A DNA stretch of 64,000 nucleotides from Carposina sasakii (lineage: Eukaryota > Arthropoda > Insecta > Lepidoptera > Carposinidae), in assembly GCA_014607495.2 (NCBI GenBank), contig CP053150.1, forward strand, positions 10,250,495-10,314,494, in the 5' to 3' direction. Under the pieces are notes generated by a model, which ran no database searches, was not told the DNA's origin, and was given only the letters and a program-made list of their open reading frames with translations. A program made the translations under genes and the position numbers. The stretch's first letter is position 1. The number at the start of each line of letters is the position of its first letter. This document shows positions 45,290 through 58,128 of the stretch, in pieces.

Positions 45290-48154
45290 GATTCTAAAAT
45301 TGTGCACGACTTATTATCTGTTAGAAATACTTTAGGACATTATCTTGTTTTTTGAGTATCACGACGTGCGTTGAACGCAAAAAATGTCTTAATTACTTTA
45401 CTTTTATTTAACAAAAACCAATCATAATTACTGAAAAGCGCGTATCTACATATTAGAGGTATTACCTATACATTAAATAAAATCATCAAGAGCAGCAAAA
45501 TAAATTGTGTTGTTATAACTTATTATGAATCTCAATTGCATTGTTTTTAACTACATACCTACCTAAATGATTATGTACCTACTATCCATCCTTTGAATTA
45601 TCACTAGCCTATTAAAATATTTATTTTAAATGTGCCATGATCTTATGTTATCTTGCACATAAATCACTATTAATAAATTCATCCTAAAACTTTCAAACTT
45701 ACTTATTTTTCTGAAAATGTACCTGAACTTCATTTTCTCATTATACCTACGTATTACTCAATTGAGAGCTCAAATAATTATTATCTATATTATTAATAAT
45801 CCAAAGATATGACATTAGATAGGACGTTATCGTATCCAATTAAAAAGAACCGTTGTTTGAATCTACTATGTTTTTAACTTTATGCGGCTTACCTGTGGCC
45901 ATATAGATTTCATGAATGAAAATTATCCTGATCATATCTACGAGTAAAATATACGTAAGTACATAGATACTACATTATTTTGATTTCTGTCTAAAAATTA
46001 TAACCAGGTAAGACTAGATTTGTTGTTTATAAGTCGATACTTACCATTTTTATCTAAATTATATGAATTATGTACCGATTATAGTAATGTAAATTAAATA
46101 AATTACGTGCAATAATTAGAAAAACTATCTTGGATTATCTTCTTTTAGTATCTACCTTTAAATTAATGAATTGTATAACCATAATAAGGATTTAAAGGTG
46201 TATGCCATCAGCCGGTAAGAACATTACCTATTTATATACCTATAGATAAGTAGATATAAAATGTGCGTACAAGTAGGGTATCTAGATGCTTTTTAGTAGG
46301 AACCTGCAACATGTATTATACTTAAGCACGTAAATATAAATAAAAAATTACCTACCTTTGCATAAAATGATGATATTATTGTTAATAAAACGTGATTAGA
46401 AATTTTATTCTGTGTGATTTCTTACAAAATTCCTCAACAACTTACGTTTCAGACGAGTTTTAAGTATTATTCATCCAGACGAGTGAGTAGGTAATATACT
46501 TCCATACGAGCTTCGATTATGAAAACCCTTCGATTTCAATAAAATTGTATATTTTTGCTCCTTTTATGTTGTTAATTTTTTTCGTTAAATTTTTCAAACT
46601 TTTGAACTCCTGTATCTTTGGTATTTACTAACCGATTGATGTTATTTTTGCACTATTCGGGTTGTATTTGTAATATCTTTCGAATAAAATATAAAAAATC
46701 TGTTTTCATGTCAGACTATTATTATATATATTAGCAATATTCTTGAATGAATGTGTTTTTAAAATAAGGCTCTCTATGCCCAAACCTGCTCAAACTACAG
46801 TAATTAACTTACCCACATAAAAAATAACGGTGTTATTACCATGGTTATTACACCGTTTAGCTAAATAATGTTTAAATTATTTTCATTTTATCGTAAATCC
46901 TACATACCTACAAATAGTCAGTGACATCTGTCGTGTTTAAGATAAACTAATGCACGCATTTAGTGCGCAAATGCGGGTAGTACTCATATAAATCTAGAAC
47001 CAACCCACCTAAAATCATGGTTATCGAAATAGAAACAATAGAACTATTCCGTCTTTAATTTTGTAACATACAGATGCCCATAACATATTCTTGCGAAAAT
47101 AGAAAGGTTATTATGACCTTAACTCCTATGAATAGTTTTGTAATACTCATAGCATAAATTAAATAGTGCCACCTGGTTGTTTTTGTAGAACCTACCACCT
47201 AAGTACTACTTAGCTGACAGTGATTTCAACATTGACTAACAGATGTCGGTAGCATACTCTATCTACGTATTGGGATGTCTCGATAATTCATCTAAGTGTC
47301 TCGGTTAGAAAAATGTTAAAACATAAAAAATTTGGCTAGCCCTAAATTAAAATAAATGATAATTACAAACCGTATTTTCATAAAATTGCCCCTTTTGCCC
47401 CTAACAAATTATATAAATTGATTTTGTTCCTTGACTTGTCCCGTCTCATAGGCACAGACAGACATTATAATTATCCAAGAACCATTTGTCCGCTGACTTG
47501 AAGAGGGCGGCTGGTAGTAAATGGGGGCACGTGAAATTTATAGCATAATGTGCTATTAACAATTACAACCTATTCTAAATCCGGTAAGAAAGACCTTCCT
47601 ATTATTTTGAATTACGCACATTGCCTAAGTACCTACCTACCTATTAATAGATCCAGACCATTAATTCGACAGTGAGATGTGATCTCACACAACAATTATT
47701 CCCTCACTGATCTTCCTAATATCTATGATCTCACCGATGCCATTAGAAGCTGATGCACTGTGTGAAACTTTCTCTATGGTTTATATAAAACAATGGTTTT
47801 GGTGAATTATAGAATTATCAGTTACGGAAGCGGTGAGTCGCGTGAGGTGTTTCTTTTCCTTCCTTTGCCTTATTCTTTAACTGCCTTTCTGAAATAATAG
47901 GTTAAATTGTCTATTGTTATGTAGGTAATTTATTATCATACATTGCTGGGCAATTAAAAGATTTCCTAGCCATAAGACAGTAAGCAATTTGGTGCTGGCG
48001 CCATAAGATAGAAGACTAGAGGCCCCGCTTTTTGTGCAGGTGGGCAATCGCGCTAGTGTTAACAAATTTAACAAAACGACCTCAACCAAAAACGATCTTT
48101 AATAGGAAAATTGATGGATGGTAGCACCATAATATTTTTCAAAATTATTGTTTA
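45290..48154. other. Unannotated AT-rich DNA downstream of the PDZ gene
   Basis: No ORF of note. It includes a palindrome at 46827. Confidence 0.5.
46827..46858. repeat. 32-bp imperfect palindrome
   Basis: AACGGTGTTATTACCATGGT runs into TATTACACCGTT and is almost its own inverse complement around CCATGG. No neighbouring gene explains it. Confidence 0.5.
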
Positions 48155-48363
48155 CTAGCGGCCGCCCACGGCTTCGCCCGCGTGGGAGTGCATTACTCCC
48201 GTGCGGAGCCGGAGCGGGTCCCTAGTTATACATTATAAATCTTCCACGTGAATAACTCTATCTATAAAAAAAAACCGCATCAAAATCCGTTCCCTAGTTT
48301 GAAAGATCTAAGCATACATTTACGTGGACAGACAGCGGCAAGCGACGTTTTATAATATGCAGT
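48155..48363 (+). repeat. Dispersed repeat family B, short copy
   Basis: It opens actagcggccgcccacggct and continues tccgttccctagtttga and cagcggcaagcgacg, as in the copy at 22533. It stops before the second half seen there. Confidence 0.65.
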
Positions 48364-50284
48364 GATTACTAACTAGTTAGAAGAGAAAAGCTTAGGCATA
48401 ACATAATAAGGTAGTTTCTACAGAATCCATAATCACATACACCTTCGAAGCAACTATACTCGTAATTCAACTAAAACTACCTAATTTATCCTGGTCCACA
48501 GGTTGGCATGAAGGTAGCTGCAGCCCATTAAGCTAATACTTCTACCAGTACATTATACTTCAATGCTTCAACCGACAACTAAGAATAAAAGTACTTACCT
48601 TTCGCCCTTTTTTACAGGCTAAGCAGCGAAAAAAGTTCGACGATATCAATAAAAAAACTGTACTATTGACACTTTTGCGAGTCGGCACTAGGCAGCACCT
48701 GTTAGTAATATCTTACCGACCCTTAAGGAAATTGAATTCACTATTCCTTCCTACCTACCTAAAGGTAGGTATATTATTTATATATGGCGGAAATATACAA
48801 ATTTATGGGGCGCTTTTTGTGGAGATGAACATAATATACATATTTATATTTTAGGGAGATTTGATTGTTACCATTGTGGAAGTGAGATACCGCTATGAGC
48901 ACAGTGGCACAATATCTAGCTTCCACAATATTCGGCTCTACAAATTAAATACAAATTGATAAATTGTAATATTCCTTACCTCTACTTTACATACCCCTAT
49001 ATTACACCCTGTATATTCCCAGACTAAAGCAAAGGCTAAGGCTACTATAGTAGGTAATATAGGTAACTGTTATTGTACCCACTATAATTCAGTAAGAACC
49101 TAGTCATAGACAAAATTACATTAATTGAGCGCATCGAATAATAACCATTACATTACGTAAGTAGATATTATTTACCTCAAAAAAGCAGAATAAATGGATA
49201 AATTTCTATCCGCTGTTTACAGATATAAATAACGAAGGGTCATTGTGCGCAATGCTTCGTTATTCGCATACGTACTTTAACGAATTAATAGTTAAAACTA
49301 TTGACTGACTGCTGCAACTTATTTGTTATTTAAAATGTATCGCCATCCAGAATCAGGCAGTTGAACTCCAGGAGCTTAATGACGCGTAGCCAACTCGCTG
49401 ATGGTGTCATCCAGGATATCAATCACGACAGGCACAGCAAAAACACCGCAATCACCATCGTTATTAGAACCTTAACTAACTTCTTCTAAGAGTATTTCTC
49501 GGAGAAAGGTTATTCGCAACTTTGTTTAGACTTTTTGTGAAGTTCTCAGACTAAGTTGTCTGTTTTACCGCGTTTGTAAATCATGCGATTTCGCTCTTTA
49601 TGGTACGTGAATAAGATTTATTGGTAGGTCATGGATATGTTGGAATGCTCTCCTATAGGTAGTTAATACTAATAGTAATGATGGTAGAATCTAGATAGGC
49701 TGCCTAGGGTATCTAATGTACTTATTGCTTATAAGGCATATGCTTCATTACTGTATTGAACATGTACTCTGCCTGCAGTCCCTGGACCATTCTCATTAAG
49801 TACGTGACGTTGTTGTAATGAGAGTAAAACTGCCTATTTTTATGAGTGTTCTTGTTCATTAAAACTAGGATTATGACCAACTTTTATACGGAAGAATATA
49901 AAGAACAGAAAGTGATAGATTCTTGTTTAGTAAGCTTTCAGGGCCATTATTGTGTCTTTGCAAACAGAATTTTTCCAATCGTTACGGATGAACAAAATCA
50001 AGTTTTTGTCACAATCCTTAACATTTTGAAACTATCTATCGATCAATTTAAACATAAAGCAATAAGTCTCAATCACATATTCAATAGATCAGGTCCAACA
50101 AAGCTTCGTAATTCGAACAAGCCAAAAATATAGGCGCAGTCATAACCCGGAAAAGGGATAAGCCAAGTACGTACAGGGATAGTAACTAGGGACCCCGTGG
50201 AGACCTCTTCACGCTTAATAACCCCGACCATAAATAAATAACAAGGTGGAGGTGATCTGAGCGAACAACATCTGTTCAAAGATA
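48364..50284. other. Unannotated DNA
   Basis: A 95-codon reading at 49846-50133 (MFLFIKTRIMTNFYTEEY...) has no motif I know and no visible splice or promoter support. It overlaps GC-richer, repeat-like DNA at 50150-50270. Confidence 0.4.
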
Positions 50285-50500
50285 TACAGCATGTGACAGA
50301 AGAGTATGTGAAGTGAGAAGCTATGAAATTTTTAGGAATAGGCTCTTTATAATAATAGGCCTAAAGAGCCTATCCCTAAAAATTTAGAATAAAAATCAAT
50401 AGACAATTAAATTTTTTCATACAATCTTGAAATTATAAACATATTAAGCATGTGATTTCGAATCTCAAGTTTTGGGGATAGGTTAGACCAGCGATTGGTT
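50285..50500. mobile_element. Fold-back element related to MITE family I
   Basis: Sequence gaatctcaagttttggggat and catacaatcttgaaattata resembles the right arm of the element at 59864. An internal inverse pair is AATTTTTAGGAATAGGCTCTTT and AAAGAGCCTATCCCTAAAAATT, two 22-base arms around 50320-50385 with one mismatch. The outer ends are eroded. Confidence 0.5.
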
Positions 50501-50974
50501 ACGTTGCGCGGATGCACAGGCTAATAAATGGCAACACTATGGTAAAAATGTTTACCAGCGACAATTACAAAGCTGCGTTGGCTGTCGGTAGTCACAGATT
50601 CGATCTGTGACTTCCGATAGATAGAAAATAATACCGATCATAGAGAAAAAAATGTCTACGATCTATTTTGACTACAGCATTTCCTTGTTGCCCTTCCTTG
50701 AAGTACGCGACTACTCACTGGCGCCAATATTCCCAAAAACGACTGAAGAGATTTACCAGAACCATTTTGGATAGGTGAGGTTAATGTTTGGGCTTAAGAT
50801 CCTTCTATTTATAGTTCACTACTTTTATGACTTTTAGTAAATATTATGTATAATACCTACCTGTGGAATAAACAAAATCATCTTTCTACGGCAAAAGAAA
50901 TCCTAGCTTATTTTATGATACTACTGTATGACTGACCTATAAGTAGGTATAGCATTCATATGAGGATACATATA

Positions 50975-51240
50975 CAACACACAGCTGTGTTCCCGAAAAT
51001 GGGCGGTCAAAACTGCAGTATCACGAATGAGATCTCACAGCTACGTTAAGCCACGTTTAGCACAGCGGGGTCTTAGAAAAATATTAACCGGTAAGTGACC
51101 CCTCTTAGTTCTTCAGTCTTACGAGTACGACATTTACGGATGGAGATGCAGTAGATGTATTCTGATAATACAATGGGTATACATATATATATCACATAAG
51201 TTATAGGAAGACGATTTACATTATTTTTAATAGTAAACAT
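50975..51240 (+). repeat. Dispersed repeat family E, copy 2
   Basis: It starts cacagctgtgttcccgaaaa, then tgggcggtcaaaactgcagt, with tagcacagcggggtct later. It is diverged from the copy at 24268 and is followed by AT-rich DNA. Confidence 0.5.
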
Positions 51241-51527
51241 TTTACATGCCCAAGTCACCCCTGACTTCTCCCCAGAAGGTAAACATCTCAAAACATATTC
51301 AAACACATTCACAATTCAATTTTCTTTGTGATAAACACGCGAACTCGTTATTTGGCAAGGCATTCTATGTTCACAAAACGGCGGGAGAACTTTCCCTGGT
51401 GCCCCATTTTCGGGAACATTCGGTCCTGTACATCATAACTTCGCAATCATTATTAATGTTACTTCTTCTTTGCAATAACATTTTAAGCCATTTCCTTAAC
51501 ATTAAGGCTGTATTATTAACCGACTTC

Positions 51528-52790
51528 AAATAATTTTTTTAAAACGAAAAACCGACTTCCTCCCAAAACTCGAGCTTACTAAAGTAAAATTTAACTAAAG
51601 GGCAAATATATATTGCGTTAAGCCGTGTACGAAGTTTAGGAGGCATAATATTGTCAGATTTATATAATTTTTATATAAAATAGGCCACATGACAAAAGAG
51701 AAAAAGGACTAGGCTTCGAAACTTTACGTCTGACAATATGATGATTATGATGATAATGATGACCTCCGACCAATTTCGGTCATGGCGACCACTTCTACTC
51801 CTAGATATTACTAAGTTGGCGTTCATGCGCTCGGAGATGGCTTACATTTACATAGCCAATCTTCGCCCTGAACGCCCGCGCACACAGAGGACAGGTTAGT
51901 GCGCCATTATTGTATTATAGATAATGGCAGCAGGAGGACGAGTCTTTAGTTCATCACGTTTAGCGTCAAGGTCAGCTTGACGCTGCTCCTCGAACTCGTG
52001 TACTTGCTTTATCACCGTCCTGCGCCACTCTGGTCGTTGTGCTGACAAAACTTCCCATTTAGATGGATCTATATTGCATCTCTTCATGTCTTTTCTGAAC
52101 ATCTTTGTATCTGAGGAGTTGCCCGCCGCGTTTCCGCTTGCCCTCCTCTAGTTCAGAAAAGAAGATGCTCTTAGCCAATCTCTCCTCCGCCATTTGAGAC
52201 ACATGACCGCACCACCGAAACTGCCGACGCATTAAGTAGGCCTCAATGGCACTTACATTGGCTCTTCGCAATACTTCGGTATTACGCACTTGGTTGGACC
52301 ATCTGATTCTCATGATGGATCGGAGGCACTTGAGGTGGAATCGATCCCGAGTGCGTATGTGGCGACGGTACATGCACTACGCCTCGGAGGAATATAAGAG
52401 ATTTGGCAGCACAACAGCCATGTACACACTTATTTAAGCAACATATAATTACACTCCTTCTTCCTGCCCTGTTCCCAATCATTTGGGGTCGGTGCAATAT
52501 GTAGGTACTCTTTTTTCATTCATCCCTATTATCCGTCATCTCGTTATTCTCATGTCTACCTCTTCCTCTATAACCATCTTACTTCGGACACGGCTAAACG
52601 CAACATATAATTTAATGACTTAACACAATTATCTTCATCTTCATAAGCCTATTGCAGTCCATTACTGGACGTAGGCCCCCCCTGCCAAAGGGGGATTTTG
52701 TTACTAAAAAGTTCCACTATCTGTTTTTCGGCGGCTCCATCATCAGACCCTCGTTTCCTTTATATTATGTGTAGCTGACCAAAATTCTCT
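51528..52790 (-). mobile_element. Composite repeat D1: host repeat carrying a nested LINE 3' end
   Basis: Outer parts 51528-51740 and 52435-52790 belong to one repeat that starts tttttaaaacgaaaaaccga. They are contiguous in the inverted copy at 54960-55545 and in the partial copy at 54283, which act as empty sites (gacaatataagcaacata). The middle is an inserted minus-strand LINE 3' end. The unit is repeated head-to-tail at 53114-54281. Confidence 0.8.
51741..52434 (-). pseudogene. LINE ORF2 C-terminus (RTE-like) in D1, with (ATC)n tail
   Basis: On the minus strand, [32 protein letters not shown] and [19 protein letters not shown] are hallmarks of the C-terminal part of RTE-like endonuclease/RT proteins. 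A one-base frame change then leads to [19 protein letters not shown] terminal C2H2-like finger CPLCARAFRAKIG with H.RAH ends at about 51805. The tail is (ATC)n-like at 51738-51760. It is truncated and frameshifted. Confidence 0.75.
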
Positions 52791-52799
52791 ATAAAAATC

Positions 52800-53105
52800 T
52801 TAAAACGGACTACTTGTGCCTTTTATATTTGAGGATATCCCTAGATTCCTTAGAGATTCCATCATCAGATGTTATGTTTTATATGTAGGTGATCAAAACG
52901 CTCAGTAAAAGTATAAAAACAGACTACATGTGCCTACAATATTCGAGGATTGCCCTCGATTTCTCCAAGATCCCATCATCAGATCCTGATATGGTGAATA
53001 TGGGACCAACCTGGAAGTATACCATGACCAACTATAAAAAAAATTTGAAATCGGTTCATAAATGACGGAGTTCTGAGGTAACACACATAAAAAATAAAAA
53101 AAATA
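52800..53105. repeat. Spacer between D1 and D2, repeat-derived
   Basis: Two similar blocks (actacttgtgccttttatat and actacatgtgcctacaatat), each with ccatcatcaga, are followed by aaatcggttcataaatgacg and an A-rich end (aaaaaataaaaataaaaat). It is probably the rest of the same repeat family as the D units. Confidence 0.5.
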
Positions 53106-53113
53106 AAAATAAA

Positions 53114-54281
53114 AATAATTTTTTTAAAACGAAAAACCGACTTCCTCCCAAAACTCGAGCTTACTAAAGTAAAATTTAACTAAAGGGCAAATATATATAG
53201 CGTTAAGCCGTGTACGAAGTTTAGGAGGCATAATATTGTCAGATTTATATAATTTTTATATAAAATAGGCCACATGACAAAAGAGAAAAAGAACTAGGCT
53301 TCGAAACTTTACGTCTGACAATATGATGATTATGATGATAATGATGACCTCCGACCAATTTCGGTCATGGCGACCACTTCTACTCCTAGATATTATTAAG
53401 TTGGCCTTCATGCGCTCGGAGATGGTTTACATTTACATAGCCAATCTTCGCCCTGAACGCCCGCGCACACAGAGGACAGGTTAGTGCGCCATTATTGTAT
53501 TATAGATAATGGCAACAGGAGGACGAGTCTTTAGTTCACCACGTTTAGCGTCAAGGTCAGCTTGACGCTGCTCCTCGAACTCGTGTACTTGCTTTATCAC
53601 CGTCCTGCGCCACTCTGGTCGTTGTGCTAGTTCAGAAAAGAAGATGCTCTTAGCCAATCTCTCCTCCGCCATACGAGACACATGACCGCACTACCGAAGC
53701 TGCCGACGCATTAAGTAGGCCTCAATGGCACTTACATTGGCTCTTCGCAATACTTCGGTATTACGCACTCGGTTGGACCATCTGATTCTCATGATGGATC
53801 GGAGGCACTTGAGGTGGAATCGATCCAGAGTGCGTATGTGGCGACGGTACATGCACCACGCCTCGGAGGAATATAAGAGATTAGGCAGCACAACAGCCAT
53901 GTACACACTTATTTAAGCAACATATAATTACACTCCTTCTTCCTGCCCTGTTCCCAATCATTTGGGGTCGGTGCAATATGTAGGTACTCTTTTTTCATTC
54001 ATCCCTATTATCCGTCATCTCGTTATTCTCATGTCTACTTCTTCCTCTATAACCATCTTACTTCGGACACGGCTTAACGCAACATATAATTTCATGACTT
54101 AACACAATTATCTTCATCTTCATAAGCCTATTGCAGTCCATTACTGAACGTAGGCCTCCCCCTGCCATAGGGGGATTTTGTTACTAAAAAGTTCCATTAT
54201 CTGTTTTTCGGCGGCTCCATCATAAGACCCTCGTTTCCTTTATATTATGTGTAGTTGACCAACATTCTCTATAAAAATCTA
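53114..54281 (-). mobile_element. Composite repeat D2, near-identical duplicate of D1
   Basis: It shares both outer parts and the nested LINE with D1 at very high identity, in the same orientation. It lacks about 107 bases present in D1 (near 52043-52150), with the junction gttgtgctagttcag at 53625-53640. The LINE reading is therefore broken between MRRQ and SELAQRPEWR. Because the nested insertion is shared, the duplication came after the LINE insertion. Confidence 0.8.
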
Positions 54282-54282
54282 A

Positions 54283-54970
54283 TAATTTTTTTAAAACGAA
54301 AAACCGACTTCCGCCCCTATGAGCCAAAACTAAAGTAAAATTTTTCTAAAATATATGTTACGTTATGCCGTGTACGAAGTTTAGAAGGCATAATATTGTC
54401 AGATTTAGATGCCAGCAAATTATTAAATCGGCTACATGACGAAAGGGCACAGAGAGAAATGACTAGGCTTCGAAATTTGACGTCTGACAATATAAGCAAC
54501 ATACAAGGTGATTTTTGGTCGTCAACGTTCCCGAAAACTACGGAATCTCCTCATCATCACGATCATTTTTCTCCATGGAAGCATACCTGGGAAGTGTCTG
54601 GTTTCCAAAATATTAGGGTCCAAAGTTGAGTAAATAGACTGCGTTTTTCTGCATAAATGCACATAGACGCGCGTAGCAGGATTTTTTCACGAAAAATTAA
54701 TAATATCTGTCTATAAAAAAACTAACATAAACACTAGACACTATAAATTTCGCACAATCAAGGAATTTAAAATTTAAAATTAAAAAAAAAAAATTCCCAG
54801 CGTTTTTTTTGGCATAAACTTACTTTATTTCATGTATAGAATACGTACCCTTCGTTAAAGGTGGCCACAAAAAAACATCCTGTATGCAACATATAATTGT
54901 ACTCCTTCTTCCTGCCCTGTTCCCAATCATTTTACCTCTTCCTCTTACCATAACCATCTTACTTAGTTAG
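54283..54970 (-). repeat. Repeat D3, partial copy without the LINE, split by a MITE
   Basis: It follows D2 directly, beginning aataatttttttaaaacgaa. It keeps the uninterrupted junction gacaatataagcaacata at 54486-54503, and resumes at 54886 with gcaacatataattgtactcc after the inserted MITE. It is more diverged than D1 and D2. Confidence 0.7.
54504..54885 (+). mobile_element. MITE family H inserted in D3, flanked by GCAACATA
   Basis: The element runs from CAAGGTGATTTTTGGTCGTC to CCACAAAAAAACATCCTGTAT. Direct repeats GCAACATA lie at 54496-54503 and 54886-54893, while the empty site in the inverted copy has one. The body is almost identical to the copy at 60388-60768. The 77-codon reading at its left edge crosses the insertion boundary and is not a gene. 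Confidence 0.75.
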
Positions 54971-55545
54971 ATTTTCATAGAGAATTTTGGTCAGCTACAC
55001 ATAATATAAAGGAAACGAGGGTCTGATGATGGAGCCGCCAAAAAACAGATAGTGGAACTTTTTAGTAACAAAATCCCCCTATGGCAGGGGGGGCCTACGT
55101 CCAGTAATGGACTGCAATAGGCTTATGAAGATGAAGATAATTGTGTTAAGTCATTAAATTATATGTTGCGTTAAGCCGTGTCCGAAGTAAGATGGTTATA
55201 GAGGAAGAGGTAGACATGAGAATAACGAGATGGCGGATAATAGGGATGAATGAAAGAAGAGTACCTACATATTGCACCGACCCCAAATGATTGGGAACAG
55301 GGCAGGAAGAAGGAGTGTAATTATATGTTGCTTATATTGTCAGACGTAAGGTTCGAAGCCTACTCGTTTCTCTCTTTTGTCATGTGGCCTATTTAATCAT
55401 TTGCTGGCATATAAATCTGACAATATTATGCCTTCTAAACTTCGTACACGGCTTAACGCAATATATATTTGCCCTTTAGTAAAATTTTACTTTAGTAAGC
55501 TCGAGTTTTGGGAGGAAGTCAGTTTTTGGTTTAAAAAAAATTATA
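54960..55545 (+). repeat. Repeat D4, inverted copy lacking the LINE insertion
   Basis: It is the inverse complement of the outer parts of D1, joined without the LINE: it runs from agagaattttggtcagctac to gcttatattgtcagacgtaa and ends ttttgggaggaagtcag. It serves as an empty-site reference for D1 and D2. Confidence 0.75.
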
Positions 55546-57544
55546 TGTGTATATTTTTCGGTAAAACTTAAGTTTACCAACTTTAAAATATTTTTATTGA
55601 GACATACAACTCGTAAATAACTAACTTTACAAATTAAGTACGCTTCCATTGAAAGTACTCCCTTGAAGCTGTTGTTCATCAAACATGATTACGCAAATGT
55701 TATTCGACTGTTTTTATTCAAAATTGATGTCACCAGCACTTTATTCTTTTGGCAAAGGAAGTGCTGTTCCGTCCAACAATATGGCTCCAAAACAATGCAC
55801 AAAATCTTGCGGGTGCGATTCTTGAAGTTGAACGACAATCTAACTATACTTTTTAGTTTGCAAATAATGCCTAAAAATAAGGCAAAATACAGTACCTAGC
55901 TTATGATAATGCAAACTGAGGAACTAACTTCTTATAACTAATTATTAACCTACGTTGAGGCTATGCATGAATTGTGTCCGTCATCTAAGATATCGTTGGA
56001 TAAACAACTTGATGTAAGTTATTTATCCAAATATTATACGAATTGCCCGACATTAGAACCACCAACATGAGAACTAACGAAGTTTTGCAAACCATTTGTC
56101 ATTGTAAAATCATCCTACGTCTTAAAATCGCAAGTTTTAAGAATAGCCGCCTACTATATGTCGCAAACGCAACAAAGGGGTCGATTTGTGCTGCATTGTC
56201 GCCGCACAATGGCTCTGAGTCGGAACCACTTTAATGGGCCACCGGCTGCCAACTTGCCAACTTCACCTTACGCAACTCCTTCAGAGGGTCATTGTGATAA
56301 GATAATGGATGTGCCAATATTGCTTCTTGAATTCCAATTAAATTCAGTCCTAAACTCCCTTGGTATTTCAAAATAAAGTGCTAAGTTAGGTAGGTTGCTT
56401 ATTTCGTTATTGGAATGTAGGTATTTTAGAAATTCCAACTTCAAACAAACATTCCTCTTCATTATAAAGAGGCTTTGGTATTCGCAAACAGATTCTTAGT
56501 ATAATCCTTCATATAATAAGACCTCACTCCAACTCTTCTACCTGGTTCCCATCGGTATAGGGTATCTTGGCTCTAAGTTTTGCGTAAAAAGACGTTTTGT
56601 CTATATCTTACAACGATAGTGTTAGATGAAGTGTGTTCCATTGTTTTACCATCCCACTTATTTCTTCTGGCATAGACAGAACAAACTCTTGATATGGAGT
56701 GCTCGTTTTTAACACGTTCGCTTTGTTTTAGGAACGCTCTATGGCTGTTTAGGAAGCTCTGTATCCACGTCTATTTAGATTCATAAATACTTCATAGGCA
56801 AAATACCTATGAATTTTTGTTGTTAATGAATAAACTAAAGTAGATATTAGTATGCAAATCGTCGCTGTAGAATCTTAGGATCTCATTTGTGACATACCTA
56901 TTAAGTAAAAGTTCCTACAATTGTTATGAAACAAGAAACGTACAGTACTGACTGCTTAGGAATGTACTCACTGGGTAACTAATTCAGTGGGTTTGTGAGC
57001 ACGGTGACACAACAATGGCGGAAGCTGTTGAATATCCTCCCCAGTAATAGAATACCTAATTGCCTAAACATACCAGTAGATACATTATTTAAAGGAATAG
57101 TGTTTTTTGTTTTTAGTAGTACCTAATAGTAAAGGAGATAGTTACTTGCTCCTAGAGCCCTGGGCCTAGGTGTTACGAGTAGCAACACCAAAGTTTATTG
57201 TTCCTGAAGAGGATATACGACTATCTCTGACTATATACCAAAAATTTGGTGCAATTTGGCAATGCGGTAAAATTTTAGTTTTCGTTAATAAACTATGGAA
57301 ATAAAGGAAACTATGTGGCCATACGTGCCAATGCCTGATTATTTCATGAAGTTGTAGGTAAAAATATTTTCATTCGCTTATTTTAACTTTTCTCGATTTA
57401 TGCATTGCCAATTTGTATGATATTTTGGGAGCTGCCTAAAAAATATGTGACCAATTTTTTTACACATATTTGAACTTATTAACAGCTGAGCCTACGTATG
57501 GCTTCATCGTTTTATATTTCAACAAAAAAATATTTTGCGTAGCA
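55546..57544. other. Unannotated DNA
   Basis: Short readings at 55663-55899 and 56043-56376 have scattered protein-like stretches but no identifiable family. They may be old transposon remains. Confidence 0.4.
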
Positions 57545-57725
57545 GACTTGCACTGTATCTATATTTATTATATCTATCTATCTATCTATCTATATCTATA
57601 CATATAATAAAATTGTAACGGATCGATGTTTGTGCATGCTAATCTCAGAAATAGCCTAACCGATTTCGATGCAGAAATATGTTGTGACAGGTCCCACTTA
57701 ACATATCCCGGGAAAATGTTTTTAT
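57545..57725 (-). repeat. Family A repeat, minus strand, with (TATC)n
   Basis: A (TATC)n stretch at about 57568-57592 is followed by catataataaaattgtaacg, gatcgatgtttgtgcatgct and gtgacaggtcccactta, the reverse of the copy at 334. It stops at atcccgggaaaatg. Confidence 0.7.
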
Positions 57726-57940
57726 CTTATTTATAAAGTTAAAATTGAGTGTATTTTACAATCCATGTTCTTGCTTCTTGTCTCATTGGCAAATTATTAT
57801 ATTAACGAGTCGCACAAAGACAGTTTCTGAAAAGGGTTGACACTAAAGGAAAGGGCTACCTTGTCGACCCAAAGTAATTTGGGGTTCTGGAGATGTATCT
57901 ATTATACACCTGTCTGTCACTCACTATTTTGTGTGCCTAA

Positions 57941-58128
57941 GGGTCGGTTCATATCTGACGGAACATGCGTCGCGTATTATCGGTCGCGTAATGCCAGAAC
58001 GGACAAAATGTATAGAAAAACACTCGACCGTTCACACTCAATCGATGATAGGTAGGTACGTTAGTGCGTCGAGCGTACGTTTGCCTGAAATACGCTCAAC
58101 GCATCTTCCGTCAGATATGAACCGACCC
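57941..58128. mobile_element. Harbinger-like MITE with TAA duplication
   Basis: Terminal inverted repeats GGGTCGGTTCATATCTGACG and the inverse at the right extend inward through GGAA and ATGCGT. TAA flanks both ends (57938-57940 and 58129-58131). A 3-bp TAA duplication with GGG ends fits PIF/Harbinger. The two 60-70 codon readings across it are not genes. Confidence 0.85.

Noticed and set aside
49846..50133. 95-codon ORF MFLFIKTRIMTNFYTEEYKE...
   Set aside because: It is longer than most chance ORFs here, but no family, promoter or splice support was found. Left as unannotated.
54396..54629. 77-codon + strand ORF MSDLDASKLLNRLHDERAQR...
   Set aside because: It runs from repeat D3 across the insertion boundary at 54504 into a MITE. 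The first part may derive from a transposon protein, but the whole is not a gene.
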